A DNA stretch of 21,310 bases, taken from NCBI GenBank assembly GCA_947367285.1, contig CANBDB010000012.1, positions 1 to 21,310 on the forward strand, in the 5' to 3' direction. Below the pieces are notes generated by a model that worked only from the letters and a program-made list of their open reading frames with translations, was not told the origin of the DNA and ran no database searches. Shown piece by piece: positions 6,580-16,800 of this stretch (the stretch's first letter is position 1; each line of letters begins with the position of its first letter). Both the position numbers and the translations under genes were made by a program. The stretch is from an uncultured Clostridia bacterium. GTDB lineage: Bacteria > Bacillota > Clostridia > Oscillospirales > CAG-272.

Positions 6580-7854
6580 ATGGCGTATATGGCAGGAGGT
6601 GTGATCACCTCTGCCGAGAACAGCAGCGAATACGGAAAAACTACCGTATATGTAAAGAATAGTGTGCTTTTTAAGGGCGTTCCCGAGAAAAGCACTGTGT
6701 GGATGAGCCACACCGATTACGTAAAAGAAGTCCCCGCAGGCTTTGAGATCATCGGCTACACAGATAAGTGCCCGTGTGCGGCAATGTGTGATGAAAAGCG
6801 AAAGCTTTACGGTGTACAGTTCCATCCCGAGGTAACGCACAGCGAGTTCGGAAAGCAAATGCTTTATAACTTCCTGTTTGACGTTTGCAGCTGTGCGGGC
6901 GATTGGACGATGGATAATTTCGTCGAAAGCTCTGTTTCAAAATACAAAAAGGAGCTTTCCGGCAAAAGGGTTTTGCTTGCTTTATCGGGTGGCGTAGATT
7001 CGTCGGTCGCGGCTGTGCTTTTGCATAAAGCGATTGGTGACAACCTGACCTGTGTTTTCGTTGATCACGGACTTTTGCGGAAAGACGAGGGAGATTTCGT
7101 TGAAGCGACCTTCAAGGGGCACTTTGGACTGAACCTCATTCGTGTCAACGCCGAAGAACGGTTCCTTTCAAAGCTTGCGGGCGTTACTGAGCCCGAAAAG
7201 AAACGTAAAATTATCGGTGAGGAATTTATCCGCGTATTTGAGGATGAGGCAAAGAAACTGGGCAAGATCAACGTACTTGTGCAGGGAACGATCTATCCCG
7301 ACGTGATTGAGAGCGGAAAGGGGGATTCCGCGGTGATCAAAAGCCATCACAACGTGGGCGGACTTCCCGATGTAATCGCCTTTGACGAGATTGTTGAACC
7401 ATTGCGAGATCTCTTCAAGGACGAGGTCAGAGAGGTCGGTACCGAGCTCGGTATTCCTTACGAGCTTGTGTGGAGACAGCCATTTCCGGGTCCCGGTCTT
7501 GCCGTTCGTGTGATCGGTGAGATTACGAAAAATAAATTAGATGTATTAAGAGATGCGGATGCGATTTTCCGCGAGGAGATTGCAAATGCAAAGCTCGAAA
7601 AGGATACAAATCAGTATTTTGCGGTGTTGACCGACCTGCGTAGCGTGGGCGTCAAGGGGGATGCTCGCACGTATGGATATACGGTCGCACTAAGAGCCGT
7701 AACGACTGACGATTTTATGACGGCGGAGTGGACAAGACTTCCATACGATGTTTTGGAGAGAGCGTCAAACAGAATCACGGGAGAAATCGGTATGATAACG
7801 AGAGTGGTGTATGACATCACCTCAAAGCCTCCGGCAACGGTGGAATGGGAATGA
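6580..7854 (+). CDS. guaA: GMP synthase, C-terminal piece (rest of amidotransferase, ATP pyrophosphatase and dimerisation domains)
   Basis: The 424 codons from the ATG at 6580 continue GuaA in frame. Residues 1-105 complete the amidotransferase domain, including YGVQFHPEVTHSE with His82 and Glu84 of the triad. VLLALSGGVDSSVAAVLL (131-148) is the ATP-pyrophosphatase PP-loop. The C-terminal part (DLRSVGVKGDARTYGYTVAL, then a terminal VEWE) is the GMP synthase dimerisation domain. This piece holds everything needed to adenylate XMP and aminate it with free ammonia, but not the Cys nucleophile, so it could not use glutamine alone. Archaea split GuaA between whole domains; here the break is inside the glutaminase. 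The gene ends 26 bases before glmS. Confidence 0.85.
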   Translation: MAYMAGGVITSAENSSEYGKTTVYVKNSVLFKGVPEKSTVWMSHTDYVKEVPAGFEIIGYTDKCPCAAMCDEKRKLYGVQFHPEVTHSEFGKQMLYNFLFDVCSCAGDWTMDNFVESSVSKYKKELSGKRVLLALSGGVDSSVAAVLLHKAIGDNLTCVFVDHGLLRKDEGDFVEATFKGHFGLNLIRVNAEERFLSKLAGVTEPEKKRKIIGEEFIRVFEDEAKKLGKINVLVQGTIYPDVIESGKGDSAVIKSHHNVGGLPDVIAFDEIVEPLRDLFKDEVREVGTELGIPYELVWRQPFPGPGLAVRVIGEITKNKLDVLRDADAIFREEIANAKLEKDTNQYFAVLTDLRSVGVKGDARTYGYTVALRAVTTDDFMTAEWTRLPYDVLERASNRITGEIGMITRVVYDITSKPPATVEWE

Positions 7855-7880
7855 ATATATAGATTGGGAGATAGATTTTT

Positions 7881-9707
7881 ATGTGTGGAATAGTTGGTTA
7901 TACAGGTACTCAGGAGGCTGCCCCTATACTTTTGGAGGGGCTTAAAAAGTTGGAATATCGCGGATATGATTCAGCAGGCATTGCTGTACTCAACGATAAC
8001 CTGATTGCTGTCAGCAAGGTTACCGGAAGGATTGCTAATCTGTGCGAAAGAACGGCTGACGGTAAGAATTGCCCTGGTACGGTCGGCATCGGACATACTC
8101 GATGGGCTACTCACGGTGCGCCTACCGATACCAATGCCCATCCGCACATGAGCAATGACGGCAAGTTCGCTGTTGTTCATAACGGCATTGTCGAAAACTA
8201 TATCGCTTTGCGTGAAGAGCTGATACAGAAGGGTTATCGTTTTGAAAGCCAGACGGATACGGAGGTAATAGTGCATCTGATTGAGATGTACTATACAGGC
8301 GATCTGAAAAAGGCGGTCATTAAAACATCTGCAAGACTGCAAGGATCTTATGCGCTTGGTGTTGTTTGTACCGACGAGCCTGAAAAGGTATACGTGGCAA
8401 GAGAAGCAAGTCCTTTGATCCTCGGTGTAGGCGTAGGTGAAAATTACTTTGCCTCTGATGTTACAGCATTGGTTTCCTACACGAGAAATGCAATCTATTT
8501 GGACGACGGTGAGTTTGCGGAAATCACACCAGACTCCATAACGGTTTTCAACCCTGCGGGTCAGCCGATTGAAAAGAAGATCAGTCGCATCACATGGGAT
8601 ATTCAGTCGGCGGAAAAAGGCGGATATGAGCACTTTATGCTCAAGGAAATTATTGAGCAACCGAGAGCAGTCAAAGCGACCATAGCACCGAGAATCAAGG
8701 ATGGAGATATCATTCTTGATGAAACCGAGCTCACTTCTGACTATCTGGAAAGCATCAACAAAATCGTTATTACCGCCTGCGGTTCAGCGTATTATGCAGG
8801 ATGTGCCGGAAAATACGCGATTGAAAAATTGTGTCGTATTCCCGTTCAAGTAGAATTAGCAAGCGAACTGCGTTATAGCGATCCTCTTATTGATGAGCAT
8901 ACACTATTGATTGTTTTATCTCAATCCGGCGAAACGGCTGATACCATAGCGGCAATGAAGGAATGTAAAAATCGCGGTGCAAAAACGTTGGCTGTTGTCA
9001 ACGTTGTGGGTAGCACGATTGCGAATACTGCGGACCACACGCTTTATACTTGGGCCGGTCCGGAAATTGCTGTAGCGACAACTAAGGGTTATACCACGCA
9101 AGTTTCGGTTTTATATTTGTTTGCTTTGTATGCGGCAAAAAAAATGAACCGAATTAACGACAAGCTTTATAACGATCTTTTAGAATCTTTGAAGATGTTG
9201 CCTAAGAAAATCCAGGAAGCTATCGATATAAATTCATCAATTCCTACCTTGGCAAGAAAGTATCACGGTGCAGATTCAATGTTTTTCATCGGTCGTAATA
9301 CGGACTATGCAGTGGCACTTGAAGGTGCTTTGAAAATGAAAGAAATATCTTATATTCACGCGGAATCTTATGCAGCCGGTGAATTAAAGCACGGAACGAT
9401 TGCTTTGGTTGAAGAGCATCAGCCGGTTATTGCGCTGTGCTGCAATGAAGCTATTATGGAAAAGACCATGAGCAATATTGTCGAGGTAAAAGCAAGAGGT
9501 GCTGAAGTTCTCGCCGTAACCTTCAAGGATAATCAGAAGATCGTGTCTTTGGCAGACGATGTGATTTTTGTGCCGAAAATAGAGACGATTTTCTCGGCGG
9601 CAGTTGAGATTGTTCCGTTGCAGTTGCTTGCATATTATGTCGCCAAGGAGAACGGTTGCGATATCGACAAACCAAAGAATTTAGCAAAATCGGTTACGGT
9701 TGAGTAA
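7881..9707 (+). CDS. glmS: Glutamine--fructose-6-phosphate aminotransferase (isomerizing)
   Basis: The enzyme makes glucosamine-6-phosphate from fructose-6-phosphate and glutamine, the entry to peptidoglycan amino sugars. Its 608 residues match the family. The N-terminal MCGIVGYTG gives the Cys nucleophile after Met removal, and GHTRWATHGAPTDTNAHPH belongs to the class II amidotransferase domain. Two SIS sugar-isomerase domains follow (about 285-430 and 455-600), with LSQSGETADT and the terminal PKNLAKSVTVE carrying the ring-opening Lys603. GGGAG at 7866-7870 precedes the ATG. Only 26 bases separate it from guaA, too few for a glmS ribozyme. In a hand-counted stretch its third codon positions are more AT-rich than those of pyrG, and it is flanked by real gaps rather than overlaps, so it may have joined the cluster separately. 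Confidence 0.96.
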   Translation: MCGIVGYTGTQEAAPILLEGLKKLEYRGYDSAGIAVLNDNLIAVSKVTGRIANLCERTADGKNCPGTVGIGHTRWATHGAPTDTNAHPHMSNDGKFAVVHNGIVENYIALREELIQKGYRFESQTDTEVIVHLIEMYYTGDLKKAVIKTSARLQGSYALGVVCTDEPEKVYVAREASPLILGVGVGENYFASDVTALVSYTRNAIYLDDGEFAEITPDSITVFNPAGQPIEKKISRITWDIQSAEKGGYEHFMLKEIIEQPRAVKATIAPRIKDGDIILDETELTSDYLESINKIVITACGSAYYAGCAGKYAIEKLCRIPVQVELASELRYSDPLIDEHTLLIVLSQSGETADTIAAMKECKNRGAKTLAVVNVVGSTIANTADHTLYTWAGPEIAVATTKGYTTQVSVLYLFALYAAKKMNRINDKLYNDLLESLKMLPKKIQEAIDINSSIPTLARKYHGADSMFFIGRNTDYAVALEGALKMKEISYIHAESYAAGELKHGTIALVEEHQPVIALCCNEAIMEKTMSNIVEVKARGAEVLAVTFKDNQKIVSLADDVIFVPKIETIFSAAVEIVPLQLLAYYVAKENGCDIDKPKNLAKSVTVE

Positions 9708-9727
9708 TCAGTCGGAAGGAGTAAAAA

Positions 9728-11341
9728 ATGACAAAGTATATATTCGTAACGGGTGGTGTCGTATCGGGACTTGGAAAGGGAATAACCGCCGCTTCGCTCG
9801 GCAGACTTCTCAAGGCGAGAGGACTCAAGGTGGCAGCACAGAAGCTTGACCCGTATATCAACGTAGACCCCGGCACAATGAGTCCGTATCAGCACGGTGA
9901 GGTGTACGTGACCGAGGACGGAGCGGAGACCGATCTTGACCTCGGACACTATGAAAGATTTATCGACGAGGATCTGAATAAGTATTCCAATCTAACTACC
10001 GGTAAGGTCTATTGGAACGTGCTGAACAAGGAGCGCAGAGGTGAATATCTTGGCTCGACCGTGCAGGTGATTCCGCACATTACAAACGAGATCAAGGAGT
10101 TCGTTTACAGCGTAGGCAAAAAGACCGACGCCGACGTGGTAATCACCGAAATCGGCGGCACTATCGGCGATATTGAGTCTCAGCCGTTTTTGGAAGCTGT
10201 TCGTCAGATCTCCTTGGAGGTCGGCAGAGAAAACAGCCTGTTTATTCACGTTACGCTGGTTCCGTTCCTGCGCGGATCGGATGAGCATAAGTCCAAGCCC
10301 ACTCAGCATTCGGTCAAGGAATTGCAGGGAATGGGCATCAATCCGAATATCATCGTTTTGCGTTGCGACGAGCCGCTGGAAGAACCGATTTTTAAGAAGA
10401 TCTCGCTGTTTTGCAACGTAAAGCCCGATTGTGTCATTGAAAATATCACCCTCCCCAACCTTTATGAAGCACCCTTAATGCTTGAAAAATCGAATTTCTC
10501 CTCCGTCGTATGCCGTGAGCTGAGTATAGATGCTCCCGCTCCCGAGCTTGAGGAGTGGCAGCAAATGGTGGAGCGTATTAAATCCAGACCCTATACCGTG
10601 AGGATCGGTCTTGTGGGAAAATATGTAGGACTTCACGATGCCTATCTGTCGGTTGCCGAAGCCCTTCGACACGCAGGATATTTCCACAATACTCATATCA
10701 AGATCGAATGGATCGATTCCGAAACACTGACTCCCGAAAACTATGAAAAGGCTCTTGCAGGACTTGACGGTATTCTTGTCCCGGGCGGATTCGGCAGTCG
10801 CGGAATCGAGGGCATGATCCTTGCCGCAAGATATGCGAGAGAAACGGGGCTTCCGTACTTTGGCATCTGTCTTGGTATGCAAATCGCCGTTATCGAGTAC
10901 GCGAGAAACGTTGCAGGTATCCCTGATGCAAATTCGGGTGAGTTTGACGAGCAGTGCAAGCATAAGGTTATCGATTTTATGCCCGGGCAGAGCGACGATA
11001 TTGACAAAGGGGGCACACTTCGTCTCGGTGCATATCCGTGTGAGATCAAGCCCGGAACAACGATGGAGCATTGCTACGAGACAAGCAACATCAGCGAGCG
11101 ACACAGACACCGTTATGAATTCAACAATGACTACCGAGAGACACTTGCAAAATGCGGCTTGACGCTGAGCGGTACCTCTCCAGACGGCAGACTGATCGAA
11201 ACGGTGGAGCTGAGCGACCGTCCTTTCCACGTCGGTGTTCAGTATCATCCCGAGTTCAAGAGCCGTCCCAATAAATGCCATCCACTTTTCAAGGGCTTTG
11301 TTGGTGCAGCGTTTGAACACGCCGAGGGAGGAAGAAAATGA
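9728..11341 (+). CDS. pyrG: CTP synthase (glutamine hydrolysing)
   Basis: CTP synthase converts UTP to CTP with ATP and glutamine. The 537-residue protein has the N-terminal synthase domain (KYIFVTGGVVSGLGKGITAA, 3-22; EIGGTIGDIES, 141-151) and a C-terminal class I amidotransferase domain from about 290. The latter has the nucleophile Cys381 in GICLGMQ and the His507/Glu509 pair in GVQYHPEF. AAGGAG at 9716-9721 is six bases from the ATG. The stop overlaps the purF start (ATGA), so the two are translationally coupled. No CTP-sensing attenuator is seen in the 20-base gap to glmS, so expression probably follows the operon. Confidence 0.97.
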   Translation: MTKYIFVTGGVVSGLGKGITAASLGRLLKARGLKVAAQKLDPYINVDPGTMSPYQHGEVYVTEDGAETDLDLGHYERFIDEDLNKYSNLTTGKVYWNVLNKERRGEYLGSTVQVIPHITNEIKEFVYSVGKKTDADVVITEIGGTIGDIESQPFLEAVRQISLEVGRENSLFIHVTLVPFLRGSDEHKSKPTQHSVKELQGMGINPNIIVLRCDEPLEEPIFKKISLFCNVKPDCVIENITLPNLYEAPLMLEKSNFSSVVCRELSIDAPAPELEEWQQMVERIKSRPYTVRIGLVGKYVGLHDAYLSVAEALRHAGYFHNTHIKIEWIDSETLTPENYEKALAGLDGILVPGGFGSRGIEGMILAARYARETGLPYFGICLGMQIAVIEYARNVAGIPDANSGEFDEQCKHKVIDFMPGQSDDIDKGGTLRLGAYPCEIKPGTTMEHCYETSNISERHRHRYEFNNDYRETLAKCGLTLSGTSPDGRLIETVELSDRPFHVGVQYHPEFKSRPNKCHPLFKGFVGAAFEHAEGGRK

Positions 11342-12774
11342 GCATAGATCAAGCAATTCACGAGGAATGCGGTGTGTTTGGCGTAATCGCTCCCGAGGCG
11401 ACTGACGTCGCAAACTATTGCTATTACGGTCTTTATGCCCTTCAACACAGAGGTCAGGAGGGATGTGGAATTGTAGTCAATGATGACGGTGTTTTCGTTT
11501 CCCACAAGGATCTTGGGCTTGTCGCCGAGGTTTTTCCGGCGGAGCGCCTTGCCAAGTTTCCGAGAGGAACGATGGCGGTCGGACACGTAAGGTACGGAAC
11601 CACGGGCGGAAACAACAGAAACAACTGCCAGCCTATCGAGGTCAATCACCAAAAGGGAAGGATGGCACTTTGCCATAATGGAAATCTTTCCAATGCAGTA
11701 GAGCTTCGATCCGAGCTTGAAATGACGGGTGCTATCTTCCATACTACAAGCGATACCGAAACCATAGCTTATATCATCACCAAAGAACGCTTGCGCACTT
11801 CTTCTATCGAAGAGGCAGTATCGGCGGCTATGAATACGCTTGACGGTGCTTATTCCTTGGTGCTGATGTCACCGCAAAAGCTGATCTGCGCACGCGACCC
11901 TTACGGCTTCCGTCCCCTCTGTTACGGCAAGACATCCGACGGTATTTACGTAGTAGCATCAGAATCCTGTGCGCTTCGGGCGGTCGGGGCCGACTTTATC
12001 CGAGATATTGAGCCCGGCGAGATCGTTGTGTTCGGCAAGAACGGAATAGAATCGAGACGTGAGCACTGCGGCAGGAAAAGCAAAAAGCTATGTGTATTTG
12101 AATACATTTATTTTGCCAGACCCGACTCCGTGATTGACGGTATCTCGGTTCATGCTTCTCGCGTAGAGGCAGGCAAAATTCTTGCGAAGACGCATCCTGT
12201 GAATGCGGATATTGTGATAGGTGCTCCTGATTCGGGACTTGATGCAGCACTCGGCTTTAGCCGTAAATCGGGTATTCCATACGGAATCGGGCTCATCAAA
12301 AATAAATACATAGGCAGAACCTTTATCTCTCCCGGGCAAGGTGCGAGAATTGACGGAGTGCGTATCAAATTGTCGGCGGTTGAAGAAACCGTGCGCGGCA
12401 AGAAAGTTGTTCTTGTGGATGATTCCATCGTTAGAGGAAATACTATGGGGCGTGTAGTCAAGCTACTTCGAGATGCGGGCGCTGCCGAGGTGCATATCAG
12501 AATATCCTCCCCGCCTTTTCTTCATCCCTGCTATTACGGCACGGATATTGATTCAGAGGAGCATCTGATTGCTTGTCACCATTCGGTGGAGGAAATCACG
12601 GAGATGATCGGTGCGGACAGTCTCGGTTATCTGCCTGTGTCGGCACTGGATGCGCTTGTCGGTGGAAAGGATTATTGCAGAGCTTGCTTCTGCGGTGATT
12701 ACCCAACAAGTGTGCCAATCGACGTAAGACGCGACAGATTTGAACAAAAGCTGTCGGAAAGAGGAAAGCAATGA
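11338..12774 (+). CDS. purF: Amidophosphoribosyltransferase, Fe-S type with propeptide
   Basis: PurF commits PRPP to purine synthesis by forming 5-phosphoribosylamine from glutamine. In this 478-residue protein a ten-residue leader (MSIDQAIHEE) precedes Cys11, as in the Bacillus-type enzyme whose propeptide is removed to expose the N-terminal Cys. A class II amidotransferase domain is followed by a phosphoribosyltransferase domain with the PRPP loop VVLVDDSIVRGNTMG (357-371). Cys252, Cys398, Cys447 and Cys450 match the four ligands of the structural [4Fe-4S] cluster known from Bacillus subtilis PurF, an oxygen-sensitive feature. The gene starts inside the pyrG stop and its own stop overlaps the carA ATG. 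It belongs to the first step of the pathway yet sits far downstream of purC. Confidence 0.97.
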   Translation: MSIDQAIHEECGVFGVIAPEATDVANYCYYGLYALQHRGQEGCGIVVNDDGVFVSHKDLGLVAEVFPAERLAKFPRGTMAVGHVRYGTTGGNNRNNCQPIEVNHQKGRMALCHNGNLSNAVELRSELEMTGAIFHTTSDTETIAYIITKERLRTSSIEEAVSAAMNTLDGAYSLVLMSPQKLICARDPYGFRPLCYGKTSDGIYVVASESCALRAVGADFIRDIEPGEIVVFGKNGIESRREHCGRKSKKLCVFEYIYFARPDSVIDGISVHASRVEAGKILAKTHPVNADIVIGAPDSGLDAALGFSRKSGIPYGIGLIKNKYIGRTFISPGQGARIDGVRIKLSAVEETVRGKKVVLVDDSIVRGNTMGRVVKLLRDAGAAEVHIRISSPPFLHPCYYGTDIDSEEHLIACHHSVEEITEMIGADSLGYLPVSALDALVGGKDYCRACFCGDYPTSVPIDVRRDRFEQKLSERGKQ

Positions 12775-13868
12775 TGGAAAAGTATGACAGAAAAATTATC
12801 TTGGAGGATGGAGCGGAGTATTACGGATACGGATTTGGAGATACCTCGGATAAGGTGTGCGAGATCGTATTCAATACCTCAATGGTCGGCTACCAGGAGA
12901 TCGTGTCCGATCCGTCCTATACCTATCAAGCCGTGGTTATGACCTATCCCCTCATCGGTAACTACGGTATTTGCGATGACGATTACGAAACGAACACACC
13001 GACGATCGGTGCGCTGATCGTTCGTGAATATAACAATGAGCCCTCAAATTTCCGAAGCGTGGCAACGCTTGACGAAATTATGAAGAAATACAGGATTCCC
13101 GGCGTATGGGGAGTTGACACAAGAAAGCTGACACGCTCCATTCGTGATCACGGTTCAAGAAAAGCACTGATCACGGATGCCGATACGCCGATAGAAAAAG
13201 GAATTGAGATACTGAGGACGAGCACGATTCCCACCGACGCGGTATCGAAGGTGAGTTGTAAAAATATATGGTACTCCCGCGTGCCCAAGGAACGGTATCA
13301 CGTGGTTGCCATCGACTGCGGAATGAAGCAGAACATCGTTCGCTCACTTGGTAAGCGAGGATGTTCGGTAACCATCGTACCGTGGGATACAACGGCAGAG
13401 GAGATTGAGCATTTGTCACCCGATGGTATCTTCATTTCCAATGGTCCGGGTGACCCCACCGATGTGCAGCCCGTGATCGAAACCATTGGAACGCTTTGCG
13501 GTAAGTATCCTATTTTCGGGATCTGCCTTGGACATCAGATCATCTCTCTTGCCTACGGTGCAAAGACCTATAAGCTGAAATTCGGACACAGAGGCGGTAA
13601 TCACCCCGTCAGGAACGTGGAAACGAACAAGATCGAGATCACCTCGCAGAATCATTCCTATGCGGTTGATACCGAAAGTCTCAAGGAAACCCGCCTTATT
13701 CCCACCCACATCAATATTCTCGATAACACCATTGAGGGCGTGGAGTGCAAGGAAGATCACGTGTTCAGCGTTCAATATCATCCGGAAAGCGCACCGGGAC
13801 CACAGGACAGTGCATATCTGTTCGATAAATTTATTGAAATCATGCAGGAGGAGAAGAGCAATGCCTAA
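12771..13868 (+). CDS. carA: Carbamoyl-phosphate synthase, small (glutaminase) subunit
   Basis: CarA hydrolyses glutamine and channels ammonia to CarB for carbamoyl phosphate, a precursor of pyrimidines and arginine. The 365 residues comprise the N-terminal CPSase small-chain domain (about 1-140) and a class I amidotransferase domain from about 175. This carries Cys252 in FGICLGHQ and His337/Glu339 in SVQYHPES. Two adjacent ATG codons (12771 and 12774) both lie behind GAGG at 12761-12764; the first is given because its spacing of six bases is good, but the second is also possible. The start overlaps the purF stop by four bases, and the end overlaps carB by eight bases. Confidence 0.96.
   Translation: MMEKYDRKIILEDGAEYYGYGFGDTSDKVCEIVFNTSMVGYQEIVSDPSYTYQAVVMTYPLIGNYGICDDDYETNTPTIGALIVREYNNEPSNFRSVATLDEIMKKYRIPGVWGVDTRKLTRSIRDHGSRKALITDADTPIEKGIEILRTSTIPTDAVSKVSCKNIWYSRVPKERYHVVAIDCGMKQNIVRSLGKRGCSVTIVPWDTTAEEIEHLSPDGIFISNGPGDPTDVQPVIETIGTLCGKYPIFGICLGHQIISLAYGAKTYKLKFGHRGGNHPVRNVETNKIEITSQNHSYAVDTESLKETRLIPTHINILDNTIEGVECKEDHVFSVQYHPESAPGPQDSAYLFDKFIEIMQEEKSNA
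13846..13851 (+). promoter_or_regulatory. Ribosome binding site that fixes the carB start
   Basis: AGGAGG lies nine bases before the ATG at 13861, within the last codons of carA. The carB frame is open for another 67 codons upstream, but that stretch overlaps carA in another frame and has no family match. Confidence 0.8.
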
Positions 13869-16800
13869 GAGAACCGATATTAAAAAGGTCCTTGTGATCG
13901 GCTCCGGTCCTATCGTTATCGGTCAAGCGGCAGAGTTTGACTACGCGGGAACGCAGGCGTGCCTTGCTCTTAAGGAAGAGGGCTACGAAGTCGTCCTTTG
14001 TAACTCCAACCCCGCAACGATTATGACGGATACCTCCATTGCCGATAAGGTCTATATGGAACCGCTGACGCTGGAATATATCGCAAAGATCATTCGTTAT
14101 GAGCGCCCCGACGCGATCCTGCCCGGTATCGGCGGTCAAACGGGACTGAATCTTGCTATGCAGCTTGAGAAGAAGGGAATCCTTAAGGAATGCCGTGTTG
14201 AGCTTCTCGGAACGAGCAGTGAATCTATTGAGAGAGCAGAGGACAGAGAGCTTTTCAAGGAGCTGTGCGAGAGCCTCGGCGAGCCCGTTCTTCCCTCGGA
14301 TATAGCCAATTCGATTCAAGAGGGTTTGGAGGTTGCAGAAAAAATCGGTTATCCCGTTGTGCTTCGTCCCGCATTTACTCTCGGCGGAACCGGAGGCGGC
14401 TTTGCTGATAATGAAGAAGAATTCCTACCGCTTGTGAAAAACGCCTTGTCTCTTTCTCCGGTGCATCAGGTGCTTATAGAGAAGAGCATCAAGGGCTTCA
14501 AGGAAATCGAATACGAGGTCATGCGGGATCATAACGATACCGCCATTACCATCTGTAATATGGAGAATATCGATCCGGTTGGTATTCACACGGGCGACTC
14601 CATCGTGGTATGTCCCTCGCAAACGCTTACCAACAAGGAGTATCATATGCTCCGTGACAGTGCGCTCAAAATTATTCGCGCACTCAAGATCGAAGGCGGA
14701 TGTAACGTACAGTTTGCACTTGACCCATATTCCTTCCAATATTATCTCATCGAGGTCAATCCCCGTGTGTCACGTTCCTCTGCGCTTGCGTCTAAGGCAA
14801 GTGGGTACCCAATCGCGCGTGTATCGGCAAAGATCGGTGTGGGTATGACGCTGGACGAGATCAGAATTGCCAACACGCCCGCATCCTTCGAGCCAACGCT
14901 TGACTACGTGGTAACCAAGATGCCGCGTTTCCCATTTGATAAATTTGCCGATGCCAATAACTCGCTTTCCACGCAGATGAAAGCAACGGGCGAGGTCATG
15001 AGTATCGGAAGAACCATAGAAGAAAGTCTCTTGAAAGCGATCCGCTCTCTTGAAATCGGACTTTGCCATTTGCATCACAAAAAGTTTGATAAGGTATCCG
15101 AGGCAGAGCTGCTTGATTATATTAAGATCGGAACCGATGACCGCATTTACGCCATTGCAGAGCTTCTGCGCCGCGGATGTGATGCGGGTAGAATTGCGGC
15201 GGCAACTGCCATTGATATGCTCTTTATCCGCAAATTCAAGAACATTGTTGACGAGGAGCAAAACATCAAAGTAAGCAAGAATGACATTGACACGCTTCGC
15301 AGGGCAAAAAAGATGGGCTTCTCTGACAAAGAGATCGCACTGCTTTGGGAGACGAGCGAGCTTGAGGTTTATACGCTCCGCCGCAAGGCAGGCATTGTCC
15401 CCGTCTATAAGATGATCGATACCTGCGCTTCCGAATTCGACAGCTATATTCCGTATTTCTATTCCACCTATGAGGAAGAGAACGAGTCGGTCGTATCCAA
15501 TAAGAAAAAGGTCATCGTACTTGGTTCGGGTCCGATCCGTATCGGTCAGGGCGTGGAATTCGATTATTCCACCGTTCATGCAGTACAGACCATCAAGGCG
15601 GCAGGCTACGAGGCGATCATTATCAACAACAACCCCGAAACCGTTTCCACCGACTACACCTGTTCGGATAAGCTCTACTTTGAGCCGCTTTGCGTTGAGG
15701 ACGTCATGAACGTGATCGAGCTGGAAAAGCCCGAGGGAGTCATAGCGACTCTTGGCGGTCAAACCGCAATCAATTTGGCTGAGCCGCTTGCCGAGCGCGG
15801 TGTAAAGATTATCGGAACCGACTGCGAAGCGATTGAACGGGCAGAGAACAGGGATGCCTTTGAAAAACTTCTTTCTGAGTTACATATCCCTCAACCGAAG
15901 GGCAGAGCGGTAACGAGCATTGAAGCCGGTGTCAGAGCTGCAGAAGAGATCGGATATCCCGTGCTCGTTCGCCCCAGCTTTGTTCTTGGCGGCAGAGCGA
16001 TGCAGATTGTCGCGAAAGAAGAAGCGCTCCGAAACTATCTGAAAACCGCTGTTGAGATCGACGAGGATAAGCCTGTGCTTGTGGATAAATACATTCGCGG
16101 CAAGGAAGTCGAGGTCGATGCGATCTGCGACGGTAAGCGTGTGTTCGTTCCCGGTATTATGGAGCTGGTTGAGAGAACCGGTATCCACTCGGGAGATTCG
16201 ATCAGCGTATATCCTACCTTTTCAATCTCCGATAAAGTCAAGAACACAATCCTCGAATACACCGAAAAGCTCGGACTCGGTATCGGTATTATAGGACTCT
16301 TCAATATTCAGTTTATCGTGGATGAGCACGACGACGTTTATATTATTGAGGTCAATCCTCGTTCCTCCCGAACCGTACCGTTCCTTTCCAAAGCGACGGG
16401 ATATAGTCTTGCGGATATCGCAACGCTGGTTAACCTCGGCGTATCCTTGCAGGAGCAGGGTATCTTCGATATTTACCCGAAAGAAAAGAGTCGTTATTAC
16501 GTGAAGGCACCCGCATTCTCATTCTCCAAGCTTCGCGGCATGGACGCATACCTCTCTCCCGAAATGAAATCCACGGGAGAGGCAATCGGCTACGACGAAA
16601 AGCTGCATCGCGCCATGTATAAGGCGATGATCGCATCGGGTCTGACGCTCCGCAATTACGGTACGGTAGTTGTCAGCGTTGCCGACGAGGATAAGGCGGA
16701 AACGCTTCCCTTGGTGCAGAGGTTCTACAATATGGGCTTCAATATCGAGGCGACTACCTTGACGGGACAGTATTTGAAGGATCACGGTATCCGTACAAGA

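Noticed and set aside
6322..7854. Genome-wide reassignment of TAG to Gln
   Set aside because: Other genes in the window use CAG and CAA for Gln throughout and contain no in-frame TAG, so a general code change is not supported.
7855..7880. Possible glmS ribozyme upstream of glmS
   Set aside because: Only 26 AT-rich bases separate guaA from glmS, far too few for the ribozyme core, and no such fold is visible.
10475..11413. Long open frame on the - strand opposite pyrG and purF (312 codons)
   Set aside because: It is a shadow of pyrG and the purF start, with no recognisable protein features.
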